Notes: generated from the letters alone by a model not told the origin. A DNA stretch of 64,000 bases from Lampris incognitus (GCF_029633865.1 NC_079230.1:34689405-34753404); one strand, 5' to 3'. Shown: positions 40,450 through 51,875, counted from the first letter of the stretch. Numbers and translations are program-made.

Positions 40450-41319
40450 GAGATATTGAGCATTAGGTCTGCATCCTTGAGCCTTTCAAACACCGTTTTC
40501 AGGCTAGAAACATGGTCTGTCCAATCATTCGAATACACGACTACACCACTAAGGTACACGTTGCAATGGGGGACATCACCCAACACCCTGTGCATCTAAC
40601 GCTGAAACGTAGCAGGAGCGTTTTTCAAGCAAAATGCCATTACAGTATATTGCATGAAGTGGTCAGGGGTCACAAAAGCTGAGATATCTGATGCTCTGGG
40701 GGTTAATGGAACTTGCCAATATCCTTTAGGAGATCTAGTTTGGTGGTAACAGTAGCGGGGCCGATATTATCAATACAATTTTCCATGCGGGGCAATGGAA
40801 AGAGTCTGGCACCGTAACTGCATTCACCTTCCGAAAGTCAGTGCAGAAACGGGGTGTCCCATCAGCTTTCAGAGCCAACAGACATGAGGAACTCCAGGGA
40901 CTGTGACTAGCCACAGCTAACCTATTTTTAATCAGATAATCAACTTCTGCTTTCATTATCTAGTGTTTATCAGTAGAACAATGGTAGGCGTGCTGTTTGA
41001 TGGGAGCAGCACTACCAACGTCAATGTCATGCTGTAGGACAGCAGTACGGGATGGCACATCACCAAACAAAGTGGTAAATGTGTGAAATAGACTGAGGAT
41101 GTCACTTCGCTGCTCCACAGGGAGGTAAGACAGGTGGAAGTCCACATCAGATAGAAACTCAGAGTTGGTCAGCCTAGCACTCCGTTGGCCACCAGAGGGC
41201 AGGTTGAGTCCATCATCCGGTAAGACACCCACACATACTAAAGAAGCAGACATTTCGGGACTCGCCTGTGTCACGCCGGGAGCGTTTCTGGGGAAAGTAA
41301 GGCTTAAGCATGTTGACAT
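40450..41319 (-). pseudogene. pol: E7 RT palm, inactive
   Basis: Frames 41,319-40,960 (TTLFGDVPSRTAVLQHDIDV) and 40,956-40,735 (CLLALKADGTPRFCTDFRKV) give the RT entry. At about 40,540-40,575 the minus strand encodes NVYLSGVVVYS where YLDD is expected, so both catalytic Asp are lost; a stop lies shortly before. RT cannot work. Confidence 0.82.
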
Positions 41320-41340
41320 GACATAACCGTTTTTTTCCTC

Positions 41341-42320
41341 CTACGCCCAGGAGTGAGAATAACGGTCTGTATCAGACACTTTTCTTTCCACCACATATGG
41401 ACCTAGAAATCGTGCAGTGAGGGCAGATCCAGGCACCGGCAATAAGATGAGTACTTGGTCACCGGGATGGAACTGACGCGCCACTGCTTTATGGTTAAAC
41501 CGCTTCTTCATGTTATCCTGGGAGGTGGAAAGGGCCTCTCTCGCCAGCAATCTTGCATTATGCAGTCGTGCTCTGCACTGGGAAACTAAATTCAACACAG
41601 GCTGGGAGCATGAAGTAGACATGAATTGCTCCTGTAACACCTTTAACGGACCACGCACATTATGGCCAAAAACGAGTTCAGCCGGACTAAACCCGAGAGA
41701 CTCTTGTTTTGCGTCACGGATGGCAAAAATCATGAATAGCAAACCTTCATCACAATCTTTCCCTGTCTCATAACAGTACTTCTGCAACATGGACTTAAGA
41801 GTTTGGTGCCTGCGTTCTAGCGCACCCTGCGACTCAGGATGGTACGCGCTACTCACTGTGTGTGATAGGCCCAAAGACTGCAGGGTTTGTTTGAAGGTCT
41901 TAGAAAGTTTGTGCCCTGATCGGTTTGTAAAACACGTGGTAACCCTAAGGTGGTAAAGAACTTTGTTAGAGCTCTACTAACGGCTGAAGCGGTAATTTTC
42001 CTTAACGGAATTGCTTCAGGAAACCGGGTCGAAACACACATTACAGTATAGGAACTGGTTACCAGACTTAGTCCTGGGTAGGGGGCCAACACGGTCTACA
42101 AAAACATGTTCAAAGGGGGTGCCAACAGCTGGAACTGGATGCAAAGGGGCTGGGGGAATTCGTTGATTTGGCTTGCCTGCAAGCTGGCAGGTGTGACATG
42201 TTTTTGCAAGAACGTGCAACGTCAGCTTTCAGTCCTGGCCAAAAAAATGCTTTAAAACACGGTCATAAGTCTTAGTTATACCCAGATGACCCGATCAAAG
42301 GTGTTCATGCGCTAAGGTCA
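41341..42320 (-). pseudogene. pol: E7 integrase, upstream of RT
   Basis: Three overlapping frames. Zinc region end: CHTCQLAGKPNQ. Core: D in FVDRVGPLPRTKSGNQF, D in LQTDQGTNF, E in ESQGALERRHQTL. Then FSPAELVFGHNVRGPL and a C-terminal domain (FHPGDQVLILLPVPGSAL, FLGPYVVERKV). Two or more frameshifts. It ends about 20 bases before the RT lead-in. Confidence 0.88.
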
Positions 42321-42949
42321 GCACATGTTGCCTATAGCCAGCTGGAACCACAAGCTGATGAATTGAACTCCAGTCTTCTCCTAAGTCATCTGCAACTGCC
42401 CCCCCCCCCCGTGGAACCCACGTGCGCACCAGCAAACCATCATCTAGTGAGTACGAGTGGTTTCTTCTACACTTACACTTGAGTGCTTCCCGTGTTAGTG
42501 ACAGTCACATTTGGAGCAGCGTCCATCTTTGCATTCTCATGTGCTTCGGGCCTATCACTCACTGACCCTCCAATAGATGACAACTTTGGCAACTTGTCCT
42601 CAGACAAGGCTGAAACAAACACTGAATCAGCCAGATCAACCTCTTTATGCTGTCCCTGGGCCTGAGCTCTAGTTAATGCACTGACACCTACCACGTCAGG
42701 ATGTTTCCGTACCAAGTCATCAGACTCCGTCACAGACAAGGGAACATCCGTGACCTAAGGTGTGGGGTAGACTTTCCCTCTTGCTATGTCGTTCCCCATG
42801 ATGAAATCACGCCGCTGATTGGGAAAGAGGCGCGAACGGCTACGGGAAACAAACCACTAACGAGTTTCGATTTCACATGGATACGATGAAGCGGTGCAGG
42901 CACAAAACTCATGCCGATCCCTCTCCAACAGCGCTCGCATCACAGGCAG

Positions 42950-43265
42950 AGTGTTTAGTCAGAGGCAAGACAGCAGCGCGAATGAATGATTGGGAACCAC
43001 CAGTATCTCTCAGGATAGTAACTGGACATTGATCTTCGGCTCTTCCAGTGAGCGATACAAACCCTTGAGAGATGAAAGGTTCGAAACACTCATCTAGCCC
43101 CTCTGCAAAGGGGGGGGGTGTTGGTTAAGGGGGAATGTGAACATTGTTTTTATCAATCCCACCCCTTTTGGCTGTCTCGGGACAGCTGCCTGCTGCTTCC
43201 GTTTCAAGGCCTCACAATCTGCAACCACATGTCCAGACCGATGACAATAAAAACACTGTTTCTCC
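42950..43265 (-). pseudogene. E7 zinc knuckle and protease remnant
   Basis: The minus strand shows CFYCHRSGHVVADC (CX2CX4HX4C, about 43,222-43,262) and, further on, a protease-like ILRDTGGSQSFI (about 42,990-43,030). Frame changes lie between. The region 42,320-42,950 toward integrase holds only short linker frames. Confidence 0.75.
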
Positions 43266-43316
43266 ACTCTAGGATTTGGAGGGGTACTGACACGCGACGT
43301 TTAGGTAACGTGCAGG

Positions 43317-44012
43317 TTAGGATTTCGTGATATTACGCGGCACGAAAACGCTTTTATGTGTGAGCACGAACTCGTCCGCCAACACTGCCGCCTGATGCAG
43401 AGTGGACATTTTTTGTTCATTCAAATAAATGACAATGCGGTCAGGCACACAGTTTTTAAAATCCTCCAACACTATCAGCTTGTTTAAGGACGCTATGTTG
43501 TGGGCCTTGCAAGCCGAACACCATCGCTCAAAGAGAAGGCTTTTTCCCCGCGCAAAGTCAGTACACATCTGATTTGGGCTTTTCCCGAGGCCGCTGAAAC
43601 GCTGTCGGTACGCCTCTGGCACTAACGCATATGCCCGCAGAATGGCACTTTTGAGTTTTTCATAGACAAAGCTATCGGCGGCGGGAAGTGAGGCGCAAGC
43701 TTCCAGAGCTTTGCCAGTTAGCTTACACTGGAGCAATATAGCCCAGGCATCCTGCGGCCAGCTCAATGCTGCGGCTATGCGCTCAAACGCACCGAAGTAG
43801 GTTTCAACTTCGGCCCCACGGAACACAGGGACCAACGTGATGTTTTGGCTCACATCTAATGCGCCGGTAGAGCTTGGTGTCTCGCAACAGCAGAGCCAGA
43901 CCCTAACTGCAACTTTAACTGTCACATTTTGACGGCTGTCTCTGCCTCCAACTTCCTCAACTCCAACTCCCTGCGAAGCTGAGGTTCCCCTTTCCTCCTT
44001 TTCCCTTTCCAA
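43317..44012 (-). pseudogene. gag: E7 gag with SCAN-like capsid region
   Basis: The open frame continues into the LTR (to 44,072), but the gag part is 43,317 to about 44,012. VFRGAEVETYFGAFERIAAA starts the capsid, and the C-terminal half (YRQRFSGLGKSPNQMC, LNKLIVLEDFKNCVPDRIVI) resembles a SCAN domain. SCAN domains are reported to derive from the gag of Gmr1-like elements, which agrees with the pol order here. Deletion fused gag to the LTR and removed the primer site. Confidence 0.8.
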
Positions 44013-44403
44013 CAAAGAAAATAAAAAGTGTCCCGGGGAAATAAGAAAGGTGGGAGGCAGAACCAAGTGCAAAAAGGAGTAGATTTATTTACAAAAAATT
44101 AACCAATCAAAAATACAGAATAAAAGGGCAACTAAAGATGCTGGCTCTTAACCAGGCTTAGCTAAACAAACAAGAACAACACCAAGCGTCATGCTCCTTC
44201 ACAAGGAGTAATGGATAGTAACACAAGCACTCAGTCTCCCGTTGACAACCGTGGCCCACTGGCCCTGTTGGGTGTCTCTCTCCAAGGTATATAGCCAGCT
44301 GATGAGCAATTGGGGTCACCTGGGCTCAATCAGCAGTTCCACAGGAGGCGGCGCATTACCTGGGGAGGGAAAATTACAGACACGCGGCACTGGGGCCGTA
44401 ACA
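44013..44403 (-). repeat. E7 5' LTR, inner end truncated
   Basis: It matches 39,219-39,584 (CAAAGAAAATAAAAAGTGTC...GGGGCCGTAACA) plus a short insert near 44,362-44,390. The primer-site end is missing. Confidence 0.87.
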
Positions 44404-45860
44404 AGCGCTCTAAATCAGCTGCAGCTGTTTGATCGATTTTTTAGAAAGGAGTTGAGTAGTAGAATGAAGATAAACGCATGCACAAGTTTTTGTTTTTTGT
44501 TTTTTTAAATCCCGCTGAGACATAAATGCTCTAATTCTCGATATATTCTGCAGGTGATAGCAGGTGGACTTGTAATTGTTTTAATGTGGCTATCTAAATT
44601 CTGGTCTGTGTCATTGACTATACCAAGATTTCTGGCTTGGTTCGTTGTTTTTTAACATTACAGATTGTAGCCGAGTGCTGACATTTAACCGCTATTCCTT
44701 GGCTCCAAAGATAATTACTTCAGTTCTATCTTTGTTTAATTGAAGAACATTCTGAGACATCCAATCATTGATGTGTTCAATGCACTTACTCAGTGCTTGT
44801 ATGGGATTATAGTCCACTGGAGAGTCCGCTGCATAATTATGGTAACATATTTGTTTGTTTTCTATAATCTGGACCAGTGGGCGCATATAGATGTTAAACA
44901 GAAGCTACCCTAGAATGGAGCTTAGGGGAACTCCACATATCATTTTTCTACACTCAGATTTGTAATTACCCATAGATACAAAGTAGTCTATGTCTTTTAA
45001 GTAGGATTCAAACCAGTTTAGTGCTGTGCCAGAAAGTACCACCCAGTCTTCCAGTCGGTCGAATAATATGTTGTAGTCAACTGTGTCAAATACAGCACTG
45101 AGATCCAATAATACCAGGGCTGAGATTCTGCCACTGTCTGTGTTTAAGTGGATGTCATTAAAGACCTTAACAAGTGCAGTCTCAGTGCTGTGGTGTGGTC
45201 AAAATCCTGACAGGAAAACATCAAAACTGATGTTTAGTGCCAAAAAGTTGTTGAGCTGCTGGAAAACAGCTTTTTCAATTATTTTACTCAGAAATGTGAG
45301 GTTTGACATGGGCCTATAACTGTTCATTAGTGAAGTATCTAGATTATTCTTTTCTTCTTTTTTTTAAGAGTGGCTTGATGACTACAGTTTTCTGTGTGAA
45401 GAGACCTGAGAGAAGAGATGTGCTGACAATTTGTAGAAGATTTGAGGACATGCAATTAGAAACATTTTTGAAAAAAGCCTGTTGGCAGAATATCAAGGCA
45501 GATGGTGTATAATGTCCCCCCAAGTTTTTATGGTTGATGGGATCAAATTGTGACATGCAATTTGAATTGATTTTAGGTGGACTTAGTGACAACACATGTT
45601 CTGTACCTAGTATGGAGGCACTGGCTACCTGGCTAATTTTCTGAATTTTGCCATTAAAGAAGGAGGCAAATTCATGGCAGGCCCTGGTAGATAGATATTC
45701 AGAGGCTACTGCCACTGGAGGGTTTGTTAACCTGTCGACAGCAGAAAAGACACGTACATTATTATTGTTTTTTTGGCAATGATGTCCGAGAAGTAAGACC
45801 ACCTTGCATTTCTCAGCTCCAAATTATAAATGCGCAGTCTTGCTTAATAGATTTCAGATT
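44404..45860 (-). mobile_element. L2/CR1-like LINE, RT part (fragment 1 of 3)
   Basis: Minus strand: N-terminal part (45,802-45,344; ACHEFASFFNGKIQKIS, TVVIKPLLKK), then RT motif A MDLSAVFDTVDYNILFDRLE, SWFESYLK-like and CGVPLSSILG (45,108-44,905), then NYAADS, a corrupted YADD, and [19 protein letters not shown] (44,886-44,692). Many stops. It continues left of E7. Confidence 0.85.
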
Positions 45861-45865
45861 CAGAC

Positions 45866-45960
45866 AACTTTATTTATCCCAGAAGGGCAATTTAGTTCCA
45901 CCATCTACCCAGGCCATACACAAATTCAAAGACAAGGGGCAATCAGTCACTAATAATGAA
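45866..45960 (-). repeat. LINE/SINE-type 3' tail fragment
   Basis: The minus strand ends GGGATAAATAAAGTTGTCTG, a pattern common at 3' ends of fish non-LTR elements. The body is too short to classify. Confidence 0.4.
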
Positions 45961-46070
45961 CAGTAAGATCTGTTTTTCATCACCTGCGTTCAGCTTTACG
46001 AACGCAGCTCTCGTTTTTTTTTTCTTCTTTTGTTTCTTCTGACCAGCTTGGCACATCTTCATGGAGATCT

Positions 46071-46603
46071 TGTCACACCCGGAGCAGGAAATGAGGGCCC
46101 AAATGCAGACAGCGAAGAAAGGATGGGATAGAGCAACACTTTCATGAAGGCAATAAATTACAAAAGCTGGGGCGGCAAGTACAAACAGCAAGGAAGGCTT
46201 CAAGACATGAAGCACCAGGATAACGTAGGTTAACATAACAGTCCGAAAAGGAGTCATGGCAACCCGGGGGAATATAACTACCGGGAGACAATCAGGGAAA
46301 TGGGGAAAAGGTGAACAAGGCAGGGTAAGAACAAAAATGGCATGCCAATCAGGGAATGGGGAACAGTTGAGCATTGAGCAAAGCAGGGGCAGAAACAGAA
46401 ATGGCAAGCAAATCAGTGAATGGGGAATAGGTGAGCAAGACAGGGCAGGAACAGAAATAGCACGGCAATCAGGGAATGGGGAACAGGCGAGCAAAGCAGT
46501 GGCAGGAAAATAAATGGCAAGACCAGTGAGCCTTCAAAATAAAACAGGACAAAGATTACTATGACAGAGTCTTAAAAATAAAACAGGAAAAATAACCATG
46601 ACA
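46071..46603 (-). repeat. Probable LTR (533 bp) of an unidentified element
   Basis: Ends TGTCACACC and CATGACA (TGTCA/TGACA inverted). On the minus strand it would be preceded by a G-rich purine tract (complement of GAACCCCCCCCCTCCCCC, 46,604 onward), as for a 3' LTR. It contains a minisatellite. No second copy is in the window. Confidence 0.45.
46289..46522 (+). repeat. Minisatellite, four units of 57-63 bp
   Basis: Units begin at 46,289, 46,346, 46,409 and 46,466 with CAATCAGGGAATGGGGAA or a variant and contain GAGCAAAGCAGGG..CAGAAACAGAAATGG. Imperfect. Confidence 0.85.
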
Positions 46604-47202
46604 GAACCCCCCCCCTCCCCCAGACGTTCCAAATAAACGGACCAGGAGCACCAAGCAGGGTGGGTGGAGAGGGTCTGGGGGAGGGCTTCAGGACCAAGTG
46701 GTCTGGGATGAATGGGGCCAGGGATCTCAAGCGGATGGCCTGAGGGCTGGATTGATGGATGCAACCGATGTGGAGGGTGACCAGGATGCAGGACTAAAGG
46801 GTGGAGCTGCTCTGGTGGATGGGCAGGAGGATGACCTGGAGACCAGCAACGTTGTCGGGACAGCTCAGGTGTCTAGCGACATGGACAGGACAGCTGCTTG
46901 GGAGGCTGGCGACGTGGACAGTACAGCCGCTCGGAGGGCCAACGACGTGGACAGGACATATTTACCAAGAGACAGACATTATTACCAAGAGAGCTCACAT
47001 TCAAGAGGCCAAAATTGTTTGGTGTCAAAGCAGAGGGAAAAGCTATGGGAGTTCAGCGAATAGAACATAAATTGCAGATATTTGCTCGACATATTAGGTT
47101 GTTATTGTTTCTACCTTTAGATATGTCAGGTGGATGAGAGGCCGGGTCCCTAATAACAATGGCCTCCGTCTCCATTCAGGAGGTCAGTGTGGACACCGTG
47201 GA
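46604..47202. other. Unassigned, with GACGTGGACAGGACAG repeats
   Basis: About 600 bases. From 46,850 to 46,960 a roughly 39-bp unit built on GGACAGGACAGCTGCTTGG / GACGTGGACAG recurs imperfectly. It may be the interior of the element whose LTR is at 46,071-46,603. No domain recognised. Confidence 0.45.
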
Positions 47203-47601
47203 TGTAGTATAAACTACCTTCAAAATAATGCCAGGATGATGGATATAAAATGAAAAGGTCTTTATGTAAAAAAGGGTGATGCAATCAATCAAAACATTAC
47301 AACTTTCGAGAGCTAAACTAATTTTCACTTGACATTGCTTTCTCCGAACAGAACAGGTGTTCTCATAGCATGGTTAACTTTCACTTTCTCTCAAAGCATT
47401 CTGGTAGTCGTAGTTTCTTAGCAGTATCTTAACTAATCCAACACAAATGTATCTCCAATATATGAAACGTAATATAAATAAGATATATTTTTAACTCTTT
47501 CCTTTTAACTGTAAATAATGTAAATACTGTAAATAACATAAACAGCTTTAAGTAAATTTCAATCAATCACTCTCAATTGTGTAATCTATTAAGTTACAAC
47601 A
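47203..47601 (-). repeat. Probable BEL/Pao 3' LTR
   Basis: On the minus strand it starts TGTTGTAACTTAATAG directly after the purine tract GAGGGGGAGAA. The other end is placed at TGTAGTATAAAC by the TG/CA rule only. A/T-rich. Confidence 0.5.
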
Positions 47602-47699
47602 TTCTCCCCCTCGATGAACTACTTTGTTCATCTAAATCTCCAAACTATATAGTAACTGAATAGGTCTCCTCAGCAAAGTCCCTGAGGTAGTGCGAACTG

Positions 47700-48750
47700 A
47701 GCACGACCTAACAAGGCCATCTCGTGATTCTTCCCAGTTTCCAGGTTTGCCTGGGTGTGTTATCTTCTCTAATGAGTATAATGTCACCCACATTCAAAGG
47801 GGTGGGTGGCGGTGTGTCACAGCGATGTGCTGACTTCAAATCCAATAGGTAGTCCTTACGCCGGCTGGTTGTGAGTCTCTGTCTGTATTTCCATCGCCGG
47901 GTGATCTCTTCCCTTTTAGCATTTGGATGCTGTGTGTCAGCCGGGAATGGCTTGAGTGGTAGAGATGTGAGTCGTTTACCCACCAGGAAGTGGGCGGGGG
48001 TCAGTGGTTGTGGTTCGTCCACTTCATTGTGCACAAATGTCAGAGGCCTTGAGTTTAGGATAGCCTCAACCTCTGTCAGCAATGTGCACATCTCTTCAGA
48101 GTGAAGCTCTTCCGAGAATTTTCTTCAGGCATGTTTTTATTGATCTGACGAGCTGCTCCCAGAATCCACCCCACCAGGCTGCTCGCTTGGCTATGAACCT
48201 CCAGGTGATGAGCCTTTCCGAGAAGAACTCCAACAGTTGAGGATCTTTGATGGCTTTCCACAGCTCTTTCAAATCTTGATCAGCTCTCTTGAATGTTTTT
48301 GCATTGTCCGAGTAGATTACCTTGCATAATCTTCTAGAGATGAATCTTTTCAGAGCTAACAGGAATGTCTGTTGACTGATCTGAGACCAGTTCCAGGTGC
48401 ACTGCCCTGGTTACAGCACAGGTGAACGGTGCAATGTATGACTTCTTTACAGATCCATCAGCCTTCACATAAAGTGGTCCTGTAAAATCCACACCTGTGA
48501 CTTCGAATGGTGGGGATTCAGTTATTCTTTCTTTCGGGAGGGGCATAGTGATCTGCCGTCCGGGCTTTTCCTTGAATCTCTTGCAGACTGGGCATCATGC
48601 CACAGCACTCTTGACTAGCTGTCTAGCGTGCAAGATCCAATATCTCTCTATTACTTGTACTAGATTGTCCCTCACTCCTGAATGCATCACCTTCTCATGG
48701 TGGTACTGTATCGGCATTTTTGAGTATCTGTGTTTGCTGGGCAGAACCCA
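47700..48750 (-). pseudogene. pol: BEL/Pao integrase fragment
   Basis: Minus-strand pieces in several frames give, in order: CKRFKEKPGRQITMPLPKER, TGVDFTGPLYVKADG (first Asp), IYSDNAKTFKRA (second Asp), AWWGGFWEQL (Glu of the BEL-type core), EVEAILNSRPLTF, LTPAHFLVGKRLTSLP, RRWKYRQRL and NVGDIILIREDNTPR..WKLGRI. These are hallmark BEL/Pao motifs, not gypsy. Frameshifts, and no RT, RNase H or gag nearby, so it is a 5'-truncated remnant. Confidence 0.85.
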
Positions 48751-49935
48751 TGGCCAGAGGGTAAGCTGAACCTGACAACTCTAACAACACATCCTAACTG
48801 TCCCTACCTAACAAGCGCTGCTGTCTCTATCTAATTAGTAAAACTAACATTAAAACAGTACAATCAGTATTTTCACATGAACAGGTTCAGGTGTCCTCTA
48901 TCATTAACAGTAGCTCAAGGGTGGCATGGAAACACTTATCCTGCACGGGTCCCAGCGTCGCCCTGCAGCCGAGCAGAGCTTCCCGCAGCAAACAGCAGAG
49001 AGAGACCAAGACCGACTGACAGGCCGCCTTTTTGTAGTCTTTCGTTATACTCTGACCACACCTCCTTCTCTGGGGGTGTGACAAGCAGTTCGTCACACAG
49101 GGTGAGATGACCTATACACATCGTTCCTCACACTATATTAATTTTCTCTCTTTACAATTTCGCTATCATTTTGCTCCTTTTAATGGGATTGTTCAGCCTG
49201 TTTACATTTAGGGATAAATATTGGAATACTGAAGGCATTTCTGTTTCCCATAAAACCTTCCTGTACCTGTGTTATCCACATCTCAGACCTCAAATAACAA
49301 CTAAAATAATAAAGAAGAAGTACACACCAGTAACTATAATACAAATGTACAGACAGGGCTTCCAAACAAGAGGAATTACTGTATCTTCTTACAACAGTGA
49401 GGGGGGCTCACCACAAAGTGGGGCCCCTCAACAACAAACAAACAAAAAACAGGGGGGTACTAACAGAACCCCCCCCCCAATGTGGCACGCTTGACACATA
49501 AGTTGGCTTGCATTGCGTGTAATCGGCCCTCGGTTAAAACAAGATCTCAATGAAGCCCTAACATTATGATGTCCGTTGTCAAGACCCCTTCCCCCTAATA
49601 GGGGAAAGGTTAATAAAATATCCCTGGTCTCAACTGCAAAGAGAACGGTACAACTTACAGTCAGACTTTTTTCCAGGCGCCGAGGGGATTAAATAGAAAT
49701 CAGACCTCTTCTGTCTTGGCTGATCCTCTGAAATCCCCGGAGTTACGCTTCCTTGAAAGTCAGGTTTACTCTGGGCGCTCCAACTCGTTCCCGCCGTACT
49801 CCAAGGAAGAAGCCTGGTGAGGATTTCCTCCGTGATGCCCCCGGTCTTGCCTGCACGGATGGGTCCCGCCGCAGTGACTCCGCTGCTTCGGCGGCGCTGT
49901 TGTACGCGACAGTGGCAGGGTCGAGGGGAACTCTC
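48751..49935. other. Unassigned 1.2-kb region
   Basis: No domain-bearing frame. It contains C-runs (49,471-49,479), a GGGGGG run and, at about 49,600-49,740, a TTAATAAAATATCC stretch followed by CTTCTGTCTTGGCTGATCC, which loosely resembles the TATA-to-U5 part of a retroviral-type LTR. Evidence is too weak for a call. Confidence 0.4.
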
Positions 49936-50139
49936 TATTGTGTTTAGAAATCACGTCAAGACACAGCGCTGTCGCTCGACACAACCTCTCCGTTGCGTTG
50001 TTTATTTAGACTGACCCAGCGTCACAGGCAGACCCGATCAACCAACCCAGAGCCCGCAGGCATCACCAAATGATCCCAGCACAATACCTAGAACAGCACC
50101 AAATCAAATGCAGCACTGTCAATGTGTGCAGACATAACA
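49936..50139 (-). repeat. E8 3' LTR (204 bp)
   Basis: Plus strand TATTGTGTTTAGAAATCACG to GACATAACA, followed by ten C (the purine tract on the minus strand). It aligns with 51,892-52,071, which has small internal deletions. Confidence 0.87.
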
Positions 50140-50493
50140 CCCCCCCCCCCGGCAGGATTTAAAAATAACAGAACTACTGGGCATCACACATCAATCAATC
50201 ACAGCACAACAGAACAATGCTATCATTAACTAATTGCAGCACTGGTGATCCAGTGTGCAGACATACCGTCCCCCCGTCCAACCCCCCGGCAGGATTTCAA
50301 ACATGAAAGGTTGACACAAAGTCCTCTAGGTGGCCAGGGCGTAAATGTGTGCGAACAGGTCGCGAGGCGGCCTGAGGCTGGGCAGGCCGAGGTGGGGAGG
50401 GAGAAGGCAGGGGAAGCTGAGGCCCAGGAATGTCTGGGGCCCATGTAGGAGCTGCATGAAGCCCCGGGGCATCTTGCCATGCTTAGGGAATGG

Positions 50494-51339
50494 CTAAGGT
50501 TGTGTCACCAGCTGTGTGTGGCGGAGCTGACACCTTCCATAGACGACTGGAGTGCCACCGAGTGCCATCGCTGAGGAGGTAAGTGGCTGGGCCCAGCTGA
50601 CAGATGACTTGGAGAGGAGGGGACCAGTATGATGCCATTTTATTGTCCCTGTGGGGCCTGCGGACCCTGACCCAGTCTGACACATTGATGTCTGGCACCC
50701 TGGTTCGTTTTGACTGGTCTTCATCCACGTCTGCTGACAAGTGACTGAGGCTCTGACCCCAGAGGGAGGTGCCCGGGGTGTGAAGGGGCGGGGCCTGTCA
50801 AGGAGCATGTACAGTTCCCGGCCCAGCATGAGAGAGGCTGGGGAGACGCCTGTGGTCGAGTGTTGTGTGGCCTGATAGTGCAGCAGAGTGTGACGGATGG
50901 CCTGCGTGAAAGAGCACCTTTGGGCCATGTGTGCTCTGAGGCCGTTCTTCAGCGACTGGTGAAAACGTTCAACGCCGCGATTGGCCTTGGGGTGGTAATA
51001 CGCAGTGCGTATCTGACGGGTGCCCTTGTTTTCGAGATAAGTAGTGAACTCAGCAGAGACCAGCTGAGGACCGTTGTCAGTGGTGATGGTCTTTGGGAGG
51101 CCCCAGCGAGAGAAGAGAGAGTCCAGGAAGTCGATGATGACCTGTGAGGTCACAGTGCCAGAAGTGGTGAGTTCAGGCCATTTTGAGTGTAGATCGTAGG
51201 CGACAACCATGAAGCGTTGGTGGTGGGGAACTCCATGGATCTCACCACAGATATCCAACTGCAGGTGTTCCCAGGGCTGAGAGGGCCAGGCGAGAGGTTG
51301 CAGGGGTGGGGGAGCCTGGTGGCCAGTCTTGCCACTCAC
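50494..51339 (-). CDS. pol: E8 integrase
   Basis: 281 codons. It enters after the zinc region (GHQAPPPLQPLAWPSQPWEH) and has the full DDE core: D in QLDICGEIHG, D in TTDNGPQLVSAE, E in RGVERFHQSLK, then STTGVSPASLMLGRELYML. It inserts cDNA. The H/C zinc-binding domain seems reduced by the upstream deletion. The C-terminal domain continues in another frame (50,740-50,483; VSDWVRVRRPHRDNKMAS). Confidence 0.85.
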   Translation of the reverse strand: MSGKTGHQAPPPLQPLAWPSQPWEHLQLDICGEIHGVPHHQRFMVVAYDLHSKWPELTTSGTVTSQVIIDFLDSLFSRWGLPKTITTDNGPQLVSAEFTTYLENKGTRQIRTAYYHPKANRGVERFHQSLKNGLRAHMAQRCSFTQAIRHTLLHYQATQHSTTGVSPASLMLGRELYMLLDRPRPFTPRAPPSGVRASVTCQQTWMKTSQNEPGCQTSMCQTGSGSAGPTGTIKWHHTGPLLSKSSVSWAQPLTSSAMALGGTPVVYGRCQLRHTQLVTQP

Positions 51340-51790
51340 AAACAGTGATGGCCACTTCTGCTGCCAAGGCGTGGCAACAGTCAGGATTGCTGCCCCCCGT
51401 GTCTAAGAGGGAGAACCCCAGAGCAGAGAACAGGTCCAGGCCCATCAGGTTGGCCCCACGGCATGCCACATGAAAAACTGCATTGGGCACCAGCTTGGTT
51501 CCATAGCAGACAGTCACTTGGAGAGAGCCAACCAGATTGATTTTGGAGTCACCATACCCACAGAGGACAGCTGAGGGTGCAGACAGTGGCAGTGAACTGA
51601 AAAATTGACTGTAAGTATCAACAGTCAGGAGAGACACACCTGCACCAGTGTCCAACAGCAGGGGGATGAACACATCATTAATGTTGACTGTGCATGATTT
51701 GAATGACAATGGCCCAGAGCTCACCTTGTGAATGACGGCGGTTGAAGACGGCTCACGTCGTCGAGCCCTGAGGCTATGAGGTAATTTTCA
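51340..51790 (-). pseudogene. pro: E8 protease, next to integrase
   Basis: The frame from 51,724 gives FIPLLLDTGAGVSLLTVDTY (catalytic DTGA) and NAVFHVACRGANLMGLDLF. After about 51,400 it joins pre-integrase sequence with RT and RNase H missing. Upstream (to 51,870) a gag start can be read (ADISLPPPAPFLALPGEPP) but capsid and nucleocapsid are absent. Confidence 0.82.
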
Positions 51791-51875
51791 AAACTATGTA
51801 GCCAGCGAGTCCATGGTACCGGAGGCTCGCCAGGTAATGCCAGAAAGGGTGCAGGTGGTGGGAGAGAGATATCAG

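Larger units (their letters stand above)
39175..44403 (-). mobile_element. E7: Gmr1-like gypsy element (integrase before RT)
   Basis: Minus order: 5' LTR 44,013-44,403, gag with SCAN-like region, zinc knuckle, protease, integrase, RT, RNase H, 3' LTR 39,175-39,584. Integrase upstream of RT is the arrangement described for Gmr1-type elements of fish, whereas other gypsy elements have it last. AGCG flanks both sides (39,171-39,174; 44,404-44,407). All frames are broken. Confidence 0.88.

Noticed and set aside
43317..44072. A possible host SCAN-domain gene
   Set aside because: It is bounded by LTRs and followed by a zinc knuckle, protease, integrase, RT and RNase H on the same strand; it is retroelement gag.
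46256..46513. Repetitive protein from the minisatellite
   Set aside because: Unit lengths of 57 and 63 bases happen to be multiples of three; low complexity, no start context and part of a probable LTR.
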